Origin: Labilithrix luteola
Lineage (GTDB): Bacteria > Myxococcota_A > Polyangia > Polyangiales > Polyangiaceae
Direction of reading: 5' to 3'
DNA: 64,000 bases
Assembly: GCF_001263205.1 (NCBI RefSeq)
Contig: NZ_CP012333.1
Span: 6,438,501 to 6,502,500 of the forward strand
The notes beneath the pieces were generated by a model. That model searched no databases and was not told the origin of the DNA. It worked only from the letters and a program-made list of their open reading frames with translations. Shown here one piece after another: positions 29,546-38,447 of this stretch; position 1 is the stretch's first letter, and every line of letters begins with the position of its first letter. The position numbers and the translations under genes are program-made.

Positions 29546-30867
29546 CGGCGAGCCCGAAGCCATGCCTCGTCGTCTTCGACGGGCGCATGGACAGGCGAAG
29601 GGGGCGTGGCCGTGACCGCGGGAGAGACCTTCTCTGCCGTGCGCGCCGGCGTGCGCGCTGCCGGAGATGGTTTCGTCGGAGGTTCCTCGGTCGACACGGG
29701 AGCCGTCATCACCGGCGGCGAGAATACCGGAGTGGAGGCAAGGGTGGCGGCGGTCGTCGTGAGGGCAACCTCGGTTGCCAAGGCCGCCTTACCTGCGCGG
29801 GGTGACCAAGCCCACGCGGCGAGCAGGGCGATGACGCCCGCGGCTCCCAACGAGAAGGCGAGCCGCGCCGCTCGTCGCGAGGGGGGCTTCCGCGTCGTCG
29901 CGGCGAGCGAGCAGGACGCCACCATGGCCCGACGCTCCGCGAGCGCCGAGGCGGCGAGCTTCTCCATCCACGCGGCGACTTGCTGGGGCGAGGCAGGAGG
30001 TACGCACGCCTCGAGCTCGTCGGCCATCTCGGCGCCGGTCCCATATCGATTTTGCCGCTGGCGTGCCAGTCCCCGCATGACGATGCGATTGAGCGTTCTG
30101 GGGACGTCGGGCCGATGGCGGCTCGGAGGAGGCGCCATGAAGCTCGCCACACGGGCCGCGGTCACCGCATCGCCTTCACCGCCGAAGAGGCGTTCGAGCG
30201 TGAGCATTTCCCACAGTACGACGGACATCGAATAGACGTCGGATTGGCGGGTAACGGCGAGACCATGAAGTTGCTCGGGCGACACGTAGGCAATCTTGCC
30301 TCGAACGACGCCGTCTCTCGTCACGTGGTTCTGACCTGCCGCGCGCGCGATCCCGAAGTCGAGCGTTCGTGCGATTCCATCGGACCCCACGAGGACGTTC
30401 GACGGGGACACGTCACGATGAACGACGCCGAGGGATTCCCCATGTTCGTTCTTCGTTTCGTGTGCCGCGTGCAATCCGCGCAGGACGCCGGTGGCGATGG
30501 CCACACACACTGGAATCGGAATGGGCTCGCGTTGGAGTCTCGCCGCAGCGATCAACCGATGAAGCGCTTCCCCGTCGATGTACTCCATCACGAGCAGCAC
30601 TTCGCGGCGAGCGTCGACGACGTCGAGCATCGGCACCACGTTGGCGTGCGAGATTCGCGCGGAGAGGCGGCCTTCGTCGAGAAAGAGCTCGCGTACGTCG
30701 GGCTCGCGTGCGAGCTCTGCATGAAGGCGTTTGACGGCGACGACCTTCCTGAAACCGAACGGCCCCGCGACGGTTGCCAGGTGCACGCGCGCCATCCCGC
30801 CGGCGGCGACTTCTGCGTGAACCGTATAACGGCCCACCTCGAAGGGGACGTTTCGTTGCTCGCTCAT
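29542..30867 (-). CDS. Membrane-anchored Ser/Thr protein kinase
   Basis: 441 residues. The kinase domain (about 12-285) has a Gly-rich loop (EVAAGGMARVHL), Lys46, the HRDVSPSN catalytic loop (150-157; Ser replaces the usual Lys, as in many myxobacterial kinases), DFG (170-172) and SPEQL (196-200). A transmembrane segment lies near 334-354, followed by about 85 Pro/Ala/Thr-rich residues on the other side of the membrane with no recognised sensor fold. The start overlaps the upstream FHA regulator as ATGA, and the stop overlaps the TPR gene as ATGA, so all three are translationally coupled. The FHA protein is an obvious candidate phosphopeptide-binding partner. Confidence 0.95.
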   Translation of the reverse strand: MSEQRNVPFEVGRYTVHAEVAAGGMARVHLATVAGPFGFRKVVAVKRLHAELAREPDVRELFLDEGRLSARISHANVVPMLDVVDARREVLLVMEYIDGEALHRLIAAARLQREPIPIPVCVAIATGVLRGLHAAHETKNEHGESLGVVHRDVSPSNVLVGSDGIARTLDFGIARAAGQNHVTRDGVVRGKIAYVSPEQLHGLAVTRQSDVYSMSVVLWEMLTLERLFGGEGDAVTAARVASFMAPPPSRHRPDVPRTLNRIVMRGLARQRQNRYGTGAEMADELEACVPPASPQQVAAWMEKLAASALAERRAMVASCSLAATTRKPPSRRAARLAFSLGAAGVIALLAAWAWSPRAGKAALATEVALTTTAATLASTPVFSPPVMTAPVSTEEPPTKPSPAARTPARTAEKVSPAVTATPPSPVHAPVEDDEAWLRARR

Positions 30868-32123
30868 CGCGCCTTCGTGCGTTGGCGAATGGCGTAGAAG
30901 TAGCGACGGGCGATACCCGAGGCCGCGGCCGCGCGCGTGACGTTGCCGTGGTGTTTCTCGAGAATTCGTTCGAGGTATCGGCCTTCGAAGTCGGCGAGAA
31001 CGCGGCGCCTCGCTTCGGGGAACGAAAGGTCGGCATCGAGCACCGTCTCGACGAGGCTCTTCGCGTGCTCACCCTCGTCGCGTGAATCGAGGGGCCGGAT
31101 ATCGAGCTCCGCTCCGTGCGCGATGCGCATCGCGATGGCGTTGGCCAGCTCGCGGACGTTTCCGGGCCACTCGCTACAGGTGGCTCGGATCAGGAAGGCT
31201 TTGGGGATGGGACCTTGGCCGCCGAAGGTCGTCCAGAAATGTCGGGCAAGAATCTCGATATCGCCTTTGCGTCGACGAAGCGGCGGAAGTTCTACGTTGA
31301 GTACGGCAATTCGGTAATAGAGGTCTTCCCGAAATGTGCCGCTCTCCACATCGCGTTCCAGGTCGCGCTGGGTGGTGACGACGACGCGCGTGCATCCGTC
31401 GTCTTCACGCAGGCGTCGAAGGAGTTCGGCCTGACTCTCGGTGTCGAGCTCGGAGAGCTCGTCGATCAGAAGCGTACCTTCCGCGGCCTCGTCGAAGGCA
31501 GCGCCGAGTGTATCGGGCTTCGACTGCGCCGCCCCGAGCACCACGAACGGACCGCTCGCGCGTGGGCCCATCTCGTGAATCACCTCGGCGAGAAGTTCTT
31601 TGCCGGTGCCCGTCTCGCCTGTGATGACGACGGGCTCATCGGACAGCGTGACCCGCTCGAAGAGCCCATAGAGACGTCGCATCTCGCGGCTCTGTCCGAC
31701 GACGCGTCCGAAATGGTCGATTTCGGTCAGCGCAAGAGACGAGGGCTTGGCGTCGCGATGAATCGCTATTTCGGTATTGCCGATGCGAAGAACTTCTCCG
31801 CCCGTGGCCAAGATCGATTCGATGCGTAGTCCGTTCACGAACGTGCCGTCACGCGAGGCGAGGTCGGTGATGCGGAGGGCGCCGTCCGTGAGCTCGAGGG
31901 CGGCATGCCGTCGTGAGACGAGCGGATCCTGGAGCCGCACGCTGGCGATGGCGCTGCGGCCGATGAACACGCGAGCGGCCATCTCTTCGTCGATGACGAA
32001 ACGACGCCCGCGCTCCGGCCCGGACGTGATCTCCAACGTCACCCGTGTGAGCTCGAGTTTCGGCGTATCGACGAATCGACGCTCGATGGTCGACGTCTCG
32101 GGCGTCGCGACGGTGCTGCTCAT
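30864..32123 (-). CDS. FHA-AAA+ regulator lacking the sigma-54-contact GAFTGA loop
   Basis: 419 residues. The FHA domain (about 25-125) keeps the phosphothreonine-binding GRS (55-57), SRRHA (70-74) and NG (97-98) residues. A sigma-54-activator type AAA+ domain follows with Walker A GETGTGKE (169-176), Walker B TLLIDEL (217-223) and FREDLYYRI (264-272). A C-terminal Fis-like helix-turn-helix includes NVTRAAAASGIARRYFY. Between the two Walker motifs about 20 residues that normally carry GAFTGA are missing (text runs GAAQSKPDTLGAAFDEAAEG). Canonical sigma-54 remodelling is therefore doubtful; it may act as a phosphorylation-responsive DNA-binding protein. The ATG at 32123 lacks a strong ribosome-binding site. 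Confidence 0.9.
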   Translation of the reverse strand: MSSTVATPETSTIERRFVDTPKLELTRVTLEITSGPERGRRFVIDEEMAARVFIGRSAIASVRLQDPLVSRRHAALELTDGALRITDLASRDGTFVNGLRIESILATGGEVLRIGNTEIAIHRDAKPSSLALTEIDHFGRVVGQSREMRRLYGLFERVTLSDEPVVITGETGTGKELLAEVIHEMGPRASGPFVVLGAAQSKPDTLGAAFDEAAEGTLLIDELSELDTESQAELLRRLREDDGCTRVVVTTQRDLERDVESGTFREDLYYRIAVLNVELPPLRRRKGDIEILARHFWTTFGGQGPIPKAFLIRATCSEWPGNVRELANAIAMRIAHGAELDIRPLDSRDEGEHAKSLVETVLDADLSFPEARRRVLADFEGRYLERILEKHHGNVTRAAAASGIARRYFYAIRQRTKAR

Positions 32124-32215
32124 GGCGAGGAGATACCATTCGCGTTCGAGGACGCTCGTAGGTTCGCGCGATTTTTCACCGCGCGCCAGAGCGGAACGAA
32201 ATGTTCCGCGTAGGC

Positions 32216-33370
32216 TCAGCGTGCGACGGAGCCGTGGAGGATCAACTCGCCGTCGCCGACGACCCAGATGTCCTCGAGGGACGAGCCCCAGATCCCCGTG
32301 AGAGCGGCTGCGCTCGGGCAAGCCACGCGCTCGACGCGCGCTTGCCCGACGTCGAGCGCGTAGATCCGCCCTTCGTCGCCCACGGCGAGAAGCACCTCCG
32401 GCGTGCTCCAGATGCCGCGGATGAATTTGGATTTGGCGCCCGCGGCCGTTTCGTCGCGAAGGATGGTCGCGGCCTTGAACCGGACGTCGTTCCCGGTCGA
32501 GGAGTCGGGCGTGGCTCCGTAGGTCGTCAGGGAGACGATGCCGAAGAAGTTCGTTCCGAAGAAGAGATTCGTCGACGGGCCGGGAGCCTGCCAGACCGTG
32601 CGAAACGACAGCTCGGGCTCGAACTCGGCATCGTAGGTGGCGAAGGTCTGGTCACCGCCGGTCGTGGTCTCGGCGTGATAGATGCGCGCGTCGCCTGCGA
32701 TGGCGAAGTCGTCGAAGTTTCGGCCAGAGATGGCCGTCAGCAAGGGATCGCTCGCACCGAGCGGAACGCCGGGCTTGGGATCGAGAGGACCGAAGCTCGT
32801 CCAATCGGTGCCCTGGTGCCAGGCGAAGAGGCTGCCTTTGGCGCCGACCGCGAGGACGAACCCGTCGGGCGTACCCCACACGCCATAGAGACCGACGGGC
32901 GCTGCAAACACGTCGGCCCAGTCTTTCCCATCGTAGTGACGGATGAACCCCTTACCCGTGGTGGTCGAGCCGACCGCATAGACGTCGCGCGCCGAGCGAC
33001 CCCAGACGGCGTTGAAGTCGCGACCGACCTCGTCGCCTCCGTACTTGGACCAGAGGCCCGTGTCGTACGTGTACACGAGGCCGCTCATGCCGACCGCGAA
33101 CACGTGCTCGGCGTCGGCGCCCCAAATGGCCGTGAGGGGAGTGCCATCGGGCAGCTGCTGCTCGATGGTGAACGAGCCGATGTCGACCGAGGGATCGGGA
33201 GAATCCACCGACGCATCGAGGGCCGAGGCCCGCTCCGATGCGAGGTGCTTGTCGTCGAGGTCGAGGCCCAGCAGTGTGGTGCACCCCGCGACTCCGACGA
33301 ACGCCGCGCCCAACACGAGGAGCGAGACTCGCGAGCCGCGCACTTCTTTACCTGCCCTGGTCACGACCAT
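32216..33370 (-). CDS. Propeller lipoprotein of the WGSGPNDVW family
   Basis: 384 residues from ATG 33370. A GTG nine codons later (33343), with an AGG eight bases upstream, would give a more compact signal peptide. Lipobox GVAGC. Repeats include LTAIWGADAEHVFAVG, FNAVWGRSARDVYAVG, LYGVWGTPDGFVLAVG and LTGIWGSSLEDIWVVG. It is related to genes B, C, B' and C' but stands alone, without A, D or E partners, directly upstream of the FHA regulator operon on the same strand (93-bp gap). A surface beta-propeller with unknown ligand is likely. Confidence 0.82.
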   Translation of the reverse strand: MVVTRAGKEVRGSRVSLLVLGAAFVGVAGCTTLLGLDLDDKHLASERASALDASVDSPDPSVDIGSFTIEQQLPDGTPLTAIWGADAEHVFAVGMSGLVYTYDTGLWSKYGGDEVGRDFNAVWGRSARDVYAVGSTTTGKGFIRHYDGKDWADVFAAPVGLYGVWGTPDGFVLAVGAKGSLFAWHQGTDWTSFGPLDPKPGVPLGASDPLLTAISGRNFDDFAIAGDARIYHAETTTGGDQTFATYDAEFEPELSFRTVWQAPGPSTNLFFGTNFFGIVSLTTYGATPDSSTGNDVRFKAATILRDETAAGAKSKFIRGIWSTPEVLLAVGDEGRIYALDVGQARVERVACPSAAALTGIWGSSLEDIWVVGDGELILHGSVAR

Positions 33371-33627
33371 TCACGTCGTAGCATTTCTTGGCGGAACGAT
33401 TCGAGCCGGCCGGCACGGCGTGCTCGTTTGCGGACACTCGCCCGTTCGAATTGCTTCTCGGTCGTGCGACCGGACACAGCGTGCGCGCGAGATCCCGAAC
33501 GAGGTGAGAAGAGCGGGGATTTGTGGGTGTTTCTTCGAGTCTCGACACGGCACGTCGGTTGCTCAAGGGCGAGGTCGGCGGAGGGCGGCGCACATCGCGC
33601 CGTCCGAAACCTCGGAAGGACACGACG

Positions 33628-34965
33628 ATGAAGACTCGATTTGCCACCGCTCTCACGATTCTCTCGCTCATCGCGCTCGGTTGCTCGGCCCCTGTCGAAG
33701 AAGACAGCAGCGCGTCGGACAGCGCGGTGGTCGACGACGGCGATGCGCCCAAGAGCCGTGCGGCCCTCCAGGAAATTCTCGGGCAGCCGTCGCGCCTCTC
33801 GGGAGCCGCGGGGGAGATCGCCACGGTGAAGGGAGCACGAGGCACGTGGCACGTGTATCCGTGGGCGGGGGCCGAGGCCAGCCCACTCGCGCTCGACGCC
33901 ATGCAGCAGTACCTCGCCGTCGGCGAAGACCACAACGCGATCTTCCTCTTCGGCTCCGACGGAGTCGCGGGCGCCGTCGGCGACGACGGTGATCTCGCGG
34001 AGGCGGCGCGCGACTTCGGCGGCGGGGCGCTCGCGGGCGCGACGGGCAAGCAAAGCCTACGGCCCCTCGGTCTCGCGGACGCGGCGGTCGTCGAGGTCAC
34101 CGTTCTCGTGAAGCTTGCCGCCCAGGCCTTCGGCAAGGGCGCGGTGCAGGTTGCGTCCGTCGCGGTGAAGACGGAAGAGGCGGGCGCCGTGGCCGCCGCG
34201 GCGAAGGCCGCCACGCAGGCCGTCTCCGAATCCGGAGGTGTGAAGGCTGCCGTGGCCGATGCGACGAGCCAAGGCGCGTCGGTGCTCGAGAAGATGGGCG
34301 CCAAGGCCAAGGTCGCCGCGCGTCTCGGCAAAGTGAAGGCGAAGCCCGCCGATCTGGCCGCGTTCGGCATCACCGACGACGCACTCCAGAAGGTCGCCTC
34401 CGAAGTGCCGGGAACCGTCGCCATCGGCGGCGAGGAGGTCCAACGGCTCCTCGGCAAGGCGGGTTGGAAGGTCGACTGTGACGAGTCGCTGCTCGCCGCG
34501 TGGAGGGCTCTGCCGGACACCCCCTCGAAAGGGACGGTCATGGGAGGGCTCGGCGATCGCGTCGAAGGGTACCGAAATCTGGCCGTCAATTCGCCTGGTC
34601 CAGCATGGTACCTGACGTTCGACACGACGGACGACGTCGCTCTCGTTCGTTCGATCCCCGACACCCTCTGGAACTACGCCGACGAGATCGTCGCGCGTCC
34701 TTGGCAGGGCGGGGTGCTCGACGCGAAGTCGGTCTATGGTTCTCCAGGCGGCTTCGACCTCTATGGCGGGCTCGTCGCCAGCGCCAAGCAGCTGCAGTCC
34801 GGGCATCTGCCACGCCTTACGCTCTTCAAGGGCACGCTCACGACGGCCGACATCGAGGCAACGCTGGCGAAGCTCATCGCCGACGTCAACGACGTCTACG
34901 TCTCGAGTGGTGTGAAGCTGACGCGCGAGATGCTCAAGATCCGCATCGTGCCCGGTGGCGTGTGA
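33628..34965 (+). CDS. Lipoprotein of unknown function, first of a coupled pair
   Basis: 445 residues from ATG 33628 (GGAAGGA upstream). Signal peptide with lipobox ALGC, then an acidic Ser/Asp linker. Residues 130-270 are strongly Ala/Gly/Val/Lys-rich and helical (AAVVEVTVLVKLAAQAFGKG, VAAAAKAATQAV). The C-terminal third looks like a mixed alpha/beta domain and contains PAWYLTFDTTDD and IEATLAKLIADVNDVYVSSG. No family is recognised. The stop overlaps the next gene's GTG start (GTGA), so the two lipoproteins are probably made together. A myxobacterial contact-dependent or envelope role is only a guess. Confidence 0.75.
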   Translation: MKTRFATALTILSLIALGCSAPVEEDSSASDSAVVDDGDAPKSRAALQEILGQPSRLSGAAGEIATVKGARGTWHVYPWAGAEASPLALDAMQQYLAVGEDHNAIFLFGSDGVAGAVGDDGDLAEAARDFGGGALAGATGKQSLRPLGLADAAVVEVTVLVKLAAQAFGKGAVQVASVAVKTEEAGAVAAAAKAATQAVSESGGVKAAVADATSQGASVLEKMGAKAKVAARLGKVKAKPADLAAFGITDDALQKVASEVPGTVAIGGEEVQRLLGKAGWKVDCDESLLAAWRALPDTPSKGTVMGGLGDRVEGYRNLAVNSPGPAWYLTFDTTDDVALVRSIPDTLWNYADEIVARPWQGGVLDAKSVYGSPGGFDLYGGLVASAKQLQSGHLPRLTLFKGTLTTADIEATLAKLIADVNDVYVSSGVKLTREMLKIRIVPGGV

Positions 34966-35825
34966 GCGCGGTGCTTCGAACCGGCGCACTCGTCGCCTTG
35001 CTGACCATCGCTCTCGCAGCGACAGGCTGTGCAGGCACGAGTGCCGACGATGCCGAGTCCGGACAAGACGCGCTCTACCGCGTGCCGAGCGGCGCGAAGG
35101 AGGGCGAGGTTCGGGAAGTGATCCTGAGCAACGTGCCCGCGCTCAGTCGTGATGCTGCCGAGCGAAGCCGCGGCGAGGTCGACGCGGTCGTGAAGAGCTG
35201 GCACGTCCACTACGTCACGCAGGAAGGCTTTCGCGGCGTGATGATGTACGGCGCCGACGACGAGGGAATGGTGCGGCTCGCGTTCGTCGTCGACGACACC
35301 GCGCAATCGCTGGTGGTCGTCGAGCCTGACGAGGACGACACCGAAGAGGGCGCACTCTCCGAAGTCGCGGCCAAGCCCCAGGCTGCACTCCCTCCGGCGA
35401 TGCTCGCCTGGTTCTCCGACGAGTTTGCTCGGCTCGGCAAGCTCGCCGCTCAGGCTTCGAACGACAGCGGCGGCGTCCGCACGCAGACGACGCTCGACGT
35501 CGGCTGGAAGTGCGCTGCGCGCGCGACGACGATGATCCTCGCCATGGCGTCGTCGTTCGTCATCTCGCCGGCCGGCGCCGTCATCGCCTCCGCCGTGGAG
35601 GCCGCGGCCTGGGGAGACTTCGGCAACGCCGCGGTGATCGGCGTGGTGGGCGGAACGCCCGTGGCCATGCAGGCCAGCGCGAAAGCCGGGATCCGGCAGG
35701 CCGGCAAGGTTCTGGGCACCCTCGGAGGCGTCGGCGCTGTCGGCTTGCTCGGCGTGGGCCTCGTGCTCGCACCGAAGGCGACGCTCGATGCCCTCGTGCC
35801 CCCGCAATGCAAGAAGGAGGGGTAG
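34962..35825 (+). CDS. Lipoprotein with Gly/Ala-rich hydrophobic C-terminal region, second of a coupled pair
   Basis: 287 residues from GTG 34962, overlapping the preceding stop. Lipobox AATGC. The middle portion is acidic and soluble and includes VVVEPDEDDTEEG. From about 185 onward there are hydrophobic Gly-rich helices (AVIASAVEAAAWGDFGNAAV, then GTLGGVGAVGLLGVGLVLAP), ending with a basic Cys-containing tail (PPQCKKEG). The paired hydrophobic helices resemble pore-forming or bacteriocin-like segments, but this is a compositional impression only. Neighbouring gene 33628-34965 is the likely partner. No family recognised. Confidence 0.75.
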   Translation: MSAVLRTGALVALLTIALAATGCAGTSADDAESGQDALYRVPSGAKEGEVREVILSNVPALSRDAAERSRGEVDAVVKSWHVHYVTQEGFRGVMMYGADDEGMVRLAFVVDDTAQSLVVVEPDEDDTEEGALSEVAAKPQAALPPAMLAWFSDEFARLGKLAAQASNDSGGVRTQTTLDVGWKCAARATTMILAMASSFVISPAGAVIASAVEAAAWGDFGNAAVIGVVGGTPVAMQASAKAGIRQAGKVLGTLGGVGAVGLLGVGLVLAPKATLDALVPPQCKKEG

Positions 35826-35840
35826 TGCGGCGCAGAGCGT

Positions 35841-36809
35841 TCAGCGGAACGTCGTCACGTGCAGCGCGGGCGATGCGCCTTCGGAGATCGTCACGTAGCC
35901 GTTGTTCTCGAGGAGGAAGGCAAAGGCTTCGCCCTGGGCCTCGGCCGCGACCTTCAGCTTGCAGGGCGGCCGTGCCAGCGCGTCGGCGATGCTCTCCTGA
36001 TCGCCTCGGGGCCAGACGAACGCGGAATTGGAGTAATTTCGAATTGCGATGAAGTGTCCGTCGCGCGAGATTTCGCCTCCGGTCGCGAGGAGAACGTCGA
36101 CTTCGGCGATCTTCTCGGTCGTCACCCGCGTTCCCGCCGCGAACGGGCCAATCCGATGGATCTCCGAGAGGCCGCCCTCCGCCTTGGTGGCAATGAGGAG
36201 GTCTTTCGTCAGCGGGTCGAAGAGCAGCGTTTCGGCGTTGTGAGGACCGTTCGGGTAGTTGACGGTCATCGCCTCGCTCGTCACAGTGAGCGTCGTGGCC
36301 GAGGTCAGCGTCGGCTCCTCGACGCGGAGGATCTTGATCGACGTCCGCACGGCATCGTTGTCCCCGATGTCGCCGAAGTAGAGATAGGACTGGCCGGGCG
36401 CAACGTCCTCGATGGCCACGTCCTCGATGTCGAGGGGCACGGTCTTGTCGAACGAGAGCGTGGTGAGAACCTTTCCGTCCGAGCCGATGGCGAACGCACG
36501 CGCGACGTCACCCGAGTCGTTGTGGATCCAGTAGACGCCTTCGTTCACCGCGCTCACGACGATGCCCGATGTCTCCGTGACATCGGGGGAGTCGATGGTT
36601 CCTGGGATCGACGCCTGGCCGGAGACGGGGCACGCGGGGGGAGCAGTGTCGCTCTCGTCTCCACCCGCGTCACCGGTCGGATCGCCTCCACCGTCGGTCG
36701 CTGCGGGGGGCGCCGCAGTGACCGTCGTGTTCGTGGTGCAACAGGCGAGCGAGCCGACGAGCAGGAGCGCCCAGGGGGGACGCCGTGCGATCTCTGAAGG
36801 TCCGAGCAT
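35841..36809 (-). CDS. Secreted lipoprotein, propeller/esterase-like
   Basis: 322 residues from ATG 36809. Signal peptide with adjacent Cys residues (SLACC), then a Gly/Asp/Ala-rich linker. The body contains WIHNDSGD, a DIEDVAIEDVAPG acidic motif and YLYFGDIGDN. This trio is seen in secreted proteins with an esterase-like or phytase-like propeller fold (recalled, not searched). Later blades include LLFDPLTKDLLIATK and GGEISRDGHFIAIRNY. It converges with the preceding lipoprotein pair. Substrate unknown. Confidence 0.75.
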   Translation of the reverse strand: MLGPSEIARRPPWALLLVGSLACCTTNTTVTAAPPAATDGGGDPTGDAGGDESDTAPPACPVSGQASIPGTIDSPDVTETSGIVVSAVNEGVYWIHNDSGDVARAFAIGSDGKVLTTLSFDKTVPLDIEDVAIEDVAPGQSYLYFGDIGDNDAVRTSIKILRVEEPTLTSATTLTVTSEAMTVNYPNGPHNAETLLFDPLTKDLLIATKAEGGLSEIHRIGPFAAGTRVTTEKIAEVDVLLATGGEISRDGHFIAIRNYSNSAFVWPRGDQESIADALARPPCKLKVAAEAQGEAFAFLLENNGYVTISEGASPALHVTTFR

Positions 36810-36886
36810 TTCTCGTCACCGGATAGTGGCATTGGAGTACGGCCGCAACGTCACTCTCCGCCCGAACTTCGAACCTCGAAGTTTTC

Positions 36887-37185
36887 GTTACTTGTAAAAG
36901 ACCTTCATCCAGTGCACGCGGCCAGCGTCGTAGTCCATGTGCACGGCGACCCGGTGACTTCCCTCGGAGCGCGCCCCGGCGTTCTGCACGGAAAATGCCT
37001 GCGTCTCGATCGCGGCCACGTTGCGATGGTCGCTCCTGAAGCCGTCCACCGTCAGACTTGGCGCGCGCGATCATCGCCGGCCAAACGTCGGCGGCGTCTG
37101 GAATGTCCACATGACCGAGCGTGGTCTCGACGGGCGCGGACTCGACGAGCTCGATCTCCCCCTTCGGAGCCGTGGAGGCGCCCAT
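36887..37185 (-). pseudogene. Fragments: N-terminal piece of a phospholipase-D-like domain joined to an unrelated C-terminal piece
   Basis: Reading left from 37185, the text GEIELVESAPVETTLGHVDI and VWPAMIARAKS matches the start of a PLD-like domain. After about 45 residues the coherent text moves to another frame, which runs LTVDGFRSDHRNVAAIE and ends HMDYDAGRVHWMKVFYK with a TAA at 36887-36889. The expected continuation of the PLD domain is not here. It lies on the opposite strand starting two bases beyond 37185. No catalytic HxK motif is present. Best described as rearranged remnants or a misassembly. Confidence 0.45.
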
Positions 37186-37186
37186 C

Positions 37187-37387
37187 GAAGTCGGCGCCTT
37201 CTATGCGAGCGACGGAGACGGGCCGGAGCGCACGAAGCTCACCACCGTGCTCGACGCGATCGACGCCGCCATCGGCCGAGGCGTGCGCGTGCGATTGCTC
37301 GCCGATGCGGGGTTCGCGGTGACTTATCCGACGACGCTCGCTCGCCTCGAGAAGTCCGGTGCCGAGGTTCGGAAGGAGCTCCGGTGA
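37187..37387 (+). pseudogene. Middle piece of a phospholipase-D-like domain, inverted relative to its neighbours
   Basis: Plus-strand text IEVGAFYASDGDGPERTKL, then VLDAIDAAIGRGVRVRLLAD and LARLEKSGAEVRKEL, is the classic strand-helix-strand after the PLD N-terminal helix. It would join smoothly to the ARAKS end of the minus-strand fragment (37185 leftwards) if one of them were flipped. It ends at TGA 37385-37387. No HxKx4D motif, hence not active by itself. Confidence 0.5.
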
Positions 37388-37468
37388 TGAAGGTCGACGA
37401 ATCGCTATTTCCCGAGCACGCCGCGAGAAGAACGAGCACGGAGCCGACGGCGAGGGGGAGTGACGCAT
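37388..37468 (-). pseudogene. Isolated lipoprotein signal peptide
   Basis: From ATG 37468, adding one base to the G run at 37454-37458 gives MRHSPLAVGSVLVLLAAC, then SGNSDSSTFITG: a textbook lipoprotein signal and lipobox. The coherent text stops where the inverted PLD piece begins. It could be the true N terminus of the scrambled PLD-like gene. Confidence 0.45.
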
Positions 37469-37506
37469 GGCGGCGGAGTCGAACTGACCTCAGCCGTTCG
37501 TGGAGC

Positions 37507-38447
37507 TCACGTCTGCGCGGAGCGTAGCCGGGCGCGTTTGATCATGGTCACCACGGCGAGGAGCAGGAGGCCACCGACGACGCCGGTCAAGGCCTCGAGC
37601 ACGTGCGAACCGAGCGCGCCGATCCCGCTGCCCCATCCGCGTGTCATGTGCTCGATGCGCTCGATTCCGTGGTGGAGCGGAGGGATTCCGTGCGTGAGGA
37701 TGCCGCCTCCCACGAGGAACATGGCAATCGTTCCGGCCACGGAGAGAAACTTCATGAAGGAAGGGGCAACGCGCAGGATTCCCGCGCCGATCGCCCGTTG
37801 CAGTCGGGAGCCGAGACCGTTGCCCGTTCGGCGACCAAGATACAGCCCGAGATCGTCGAGCTTCACGATGCCGGCCACGACCCCATAGACACCGGCCGTC
37901 ATGATGACGGCAATCCCGCGAGCACCGATACTTGAGTGAGAAACGGCGCTCCGGCGACCGTGCCGAGGGAGATGACGATGATCTCGGCCGACAGCACGAA
38001 GTCCGTCCGCACCGCGCCTTTGATCTTGTCCTTCTCGACCAAGGCGAGGTCGACGGACGGATTGGCGAGTGCCTCCCGGAGCTCGACTTTGTGCTTCTCC
38101 TCCTCATCGCGGTGAAGAAACTTTTCGGCGAGCTTCTCCGCGCCCTCGAAGCAGAGGTACGCGCCTCCGACCATCAGAAGTGGCGTGACCGCCGCCGGGA
38201 CGAGCCCGCTGACGGCAAGCGCTGCGGGCACGAGGATGGCTTTGTTGACGAGGGAGCCCTTCGCCACCGCCCAGACCACGGGAAGCTCACGCTCGGCGCG
38301 CACGCCGGCGACCTGCTCCGCGTTCAATGCCAAGTCGTCGCCGAGCACACCGGCGGTCTTCTTGGTCGCGATTTTCGTGAGCACGGCCACGTCGTCGAGG
38401 AGCGTGGCGATGTCGTCGATCAGAGCAAGTAGGCTGGTACCGGCCAT
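37507..38447 (-). pseudogene. DUF808 (YedI-like) membrane protein, single-base frameshift
   Basis: Two frames together encode a DUF808 protein. The first (from ATG 38447) gives MAGTSLLALIDDIATLLDD, KKTAGVLGDDLALNAEQVAG and AGAPFLTQVSVLAG. The second gives IMTAGVYGVVAGIVKLDDLG and FLVGGGILTHGIPPLHHGIE to the stop at 37507. One missing base in the G run at 37915-37917 (minus-strand GCGGG-ATT) accounts for the break; corrected length is 313 residues. DUF808 proteins are multi-pass inner-membrane proteins of unknown function, usually single copy and intact, so a consensus error is likely. Confidence 0.85.
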
